From: Kiloniellaceae bacterium | GTDB taxonomy: Bacteria; Pseudomonadota; Alphaproteobacteria; Kiloniellales; Kiloniellaceae | Direction of reading: 5' to 3' | DNA: 6,527 nucleotides | Assembly: GCA_021776145.1 (NCBI GenBank) | Contig: JAJFGM010000857.1 | Location: forward strand, 1 to 6,527 | Shown here: positions 4,979 through 6,527 of the stretch, piece by piece | Position numbering within the stretch: the first letter of the stretch is position 1 | Layout of the letters: the number at the start of each line of letters is the position of its first letter | Made by a program: the position numbers and the translations under genes | Notes under the pieces: model-generated | Databases searched by the model: none | Told to the model about the DNA's origin: nothing | What the model saw: the letters and a program-made list of their open reading frames with translations, nothing else

Positions 4979-6527
4979 TCAATAATAAAACCGTTGGAAT
5001 TTATCGCGGGCGGATTCGTATTCTTTTCGGCTCTGCCGAGTCACCGCGTGGCCGCTGGTTTCAGCCGGGGCGGCATCCCAGAACAAGCCAGCTCCCGGGG
5101 CCCAACGTTGCTTTTCCGCCTCGACCACAATTACGCAAGACCGTGTTTCCAGGCGCGCTTCGGCCAGAGCTTCCTTAAACGCTTCCGGCGTATCGACTTC
5201 CCACGTGCGAGCGCCCATGCTGGCCGCATTCCTGGCGTAATCGATTGCCAGGTAGTCGCCTTCGAGGCGATTGTCTTTGCGCTTCCGCGCGCGAAATTCA
5301 TTTCCAAAGCCCCGACCGGTTCTCCACAGTTGAAGTCTCCGAATGACCTGAAAGCCGTGATTGTTGACGATGACAACCGTGATTTTCAAATCCTCCTGCA
5401 TAGCGGTTACCAACTCGGTCGGGTTCATCAGGTAGGTGCCGTCGCCAATGTAAATATAAACTTCGCCCTTTGGCCGTGCCATTCGCACCCCAAGGCCGGC
5501 CGGCAGCTCCCAACCCATGCAAGAATAACCGAATTCGATAAGGCAAGAACGGTCGCCCGAGGCATCCCACAGTTTCAGGAGATCACCCGGCGGCGTGCCC
5601 GCTGCACCGACCACGACATCCCCGGCCCTAGCACATTCATTCAAAGTTTTTACCAGCAGCGCCTGGCTCAAGGCTTCACCCTTCACCGGTGTGAAGGCTT
5701 CCTGTTGAAGGGTCCGCGACCACGCTCGCCTGGCTTTTTCAACCTCCGCTACGTAAGCCTTTCGGATTTTCAGGCCGGTGGCTTTAACTCGTCGCTGGAG
5801 GGCTCGCAAAGTCTCACGGGCATCGGCCTGGATTGGCAAGGCACCGTTCTTGAAGGCATCGTGCCCGGCAACGTTGATCCCGATGAATTGAACCTTGGGG
5901 TGGTTAAAACAAGATTGGGAACCGGTCACGAAATCGGCCAGCCGGGTCCCCACGGCAATAACCAAGTCGGCCCCGGCGCTGATCCTGGCAGCCGCTCCGG
6001 TACCCTCCACTCCCTGGCCACCGAGACTTAGCGGTGATTCCTTGAGCATGGCGCCCTTTCCGCTAAATGTCTCGCTGACTGGGATGCTGAAACTCTCAGC
6101 GAATTTCTGCAGCTCGCGCCATGCCTCGGAGTAGTGGACTCCGCCTCCGGCAATGATCATGGGGCGTTTGGCTCTCTTCAGGAGCGCGACGGCCTCCTCG
6201 ATGCGTTGCCGGTCGGGAACGCGGCGCTCGATCCTCCAGACGCGCTTTTCAAAAAAGTTGATTGGAAAATCATAAGCGTGAGACTGGATATCTTGGGGCA
6301 ACGCCAGGGTGACCGCTCCGCACTCCGCCGGATCGGTCAATACGCGCATGGCTTCGGGCAGGGCGGTCAATAGCTGCTCGGGACGGGAAATTCGATCGAA
6401 AAACCGACTGAGCGGCCGGAATGCGTCGTTCACGCTGACGTCGGCCGATACCGGATGCTCGAGCTGTTGCAGGACCGGTCCCTGATGGCGGGTCGCGTAA
6501 TAGTCACCGGGTAAAAGGAGAACCGGA
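4979..6527 (-). CDS. iolD: IolD, ThDP-dependent trihydroxycyclohexane-1,2-dione hydrolase, 5' end outside window
   Basis: The frame is open from the right edge to TGA at 4981-4979, giving 515 visible residues starting PVLLLPGDYYATRHQGP. A GTG at 6433 is internal, because the family sequence continues upstream of it. IolD hydrolyses 3D-(3,5/4)-trihydroxycyclohexane-1,2-dione to 5-deoxy-glucuronate, cleaving the inositol-derived ring. Hallmarks are VNDAFRPLSRFFDRISRPEQ (32-51), VTLALPQDIQ (72-81), the central domain with IIAGGGVHYS (124-133), and the thiamine diphosphate motif, with GDG (361-363) and NN (388-389) 25 residues later (genomic 5446 to about 5363). FGNEFRARK and GDYLAIDYA are also typical of IolD. 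The family is about 620-640 residues long, so roughly 110-120 N-terminal residues, including the catalytic Glu of the PYR domain, lie outside the window. It is the upstream gene of the visible leftward pair. No frameshift or stop interrupts it. Confidence 0.93.
   Translation of the reverse strand, partial: PVLLLPGDYYATRHQGPVLQQLEHPVSADVSVNDAFRPLSRFFDRISRPEQLLTALPEAMRVLTDPAECGAVTLALPQDIQSHAYDFPINFFEKRVWRIERRVPDRQRIEEAVALLKRAKRPMIIAGGGVHYSEAWRELQKFAESFSIPVSETFSGKGAMLKESPLSLGGQGVEGTGAAARISAGADLVIAVGTRLADFVTGSQSCFNHPKVQFIGINVAGHDAFKNGALPIQADARETLRALQRRVKATGLKIRKAYVAEVEKARRAWSRTLQQEAFTPVKGEALSQALLVKTLNECARAGDVVVGAAGTPPGDLLKLWDASGDRSCLIEFGYSCMGWELPAGLGVRMARPKGEVYIYIGDGTYLMNPTELVTAMQEDLKITVVIVNNHGFQVIRRLQLWRTGRGFGNEFRARKRKDNRLEGDYLAIDYARNAASMGARTWEVDTPEAFKEALAEARLETRSCVIVVEAEKQRWAPGAGLFWDAAPAETSGHAVTRQSRKEYESARDKFQRFYY

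Noticed and set aside
4919..6031. 370-codon open frame on the + strand antisense to iolD
   Set aside because: It lies opposite the strongly conserved IolD frame, has no family motifs and a composition typical of the reverse of a GC-rich gene; it is a shadow frame.
6431..6433. GTG codon as the start of iolD
   Set aside because: The frame stays open to the window edge and the upstream residues (PVLLLPGD, VLQQLEHP) are typical IolD sequence, so the true start is outside the window.
1..6527. CRISPR array, tRNA, rRNA or phage defence module
   Set aside because: No regularly spaced repeats, cloverleaf-type sequence or defence domains are visible; all intact genes are metabolic enzymes.

Overview
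This is a 6.5 kb piece of a bacterial chromosome (or large replicon) with a moderately high-GC coding style. The genes are tightly packed and the AT-richer spacers carry the regulatory-looking sequence. Every intact gene belongs to an enzyme family of sugar, uronate or cyclitol metabolism, so the window reads as part of a carbohydrate catabolic island in a heterotroph. The phylum cannot be fixed from the sequence. An IS5-type transposase at the left edge shows that the region has been touched by mobile elements.

Layout. Positions 1-165 hold the last 54 codons of an IS5-family transposase. Only 15 bp after its stop, and in the same frame, a classical NAD-type SDR dehydrogenase begins (181-963). 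It ends in a possible small terminator. A 391-bp gene-free stretch (964-1354) follows, with an AT-rich near-palindrome and a nested stem-loop that abuts the Shine-Dalgarno sequence of the next gene. Then comes a rightward three-gene set: an HpcH/HpaI-family class II aldolase (1355-2134), a uronate-dehydrogenase-like extended SDR (2209-3003) and a bicupin (3061-3744). A second gene-poor stretch (3745-4041) separates this set from a convergent leftward pair and contains a 13-bp inverted repeat. The leftward pair, in transcription order, is iolD (enters from the right edge, 6527-4979, 5' end missing) and an iolE-like TIM-barrel gene (4929-4042), 49 bp apart.

How the genes may work together. IolE (inosose dehydratase) and IolD (trihydroxycyclohexane-dione hydrolase) catalyse consecutive steps of myo-inositol catabolism, giving 5-deoxy-glucuronate. 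The rightward set lacks recognisable IolB, IolC, IolG, IolJ or IolA. It instead carries a possible uronate oxidase (Udh type), an aldolase that cleaves 2-keto-3-deoxy acids, a cupin that could be a sugar isomerase, and a stand-alone SDR. Either two catabolic modules lie side by side, or this is a non-canonical route for an inositol-like or uronic acid substrate. The second reading is inference; the enzyme families are well supported by their motifs.
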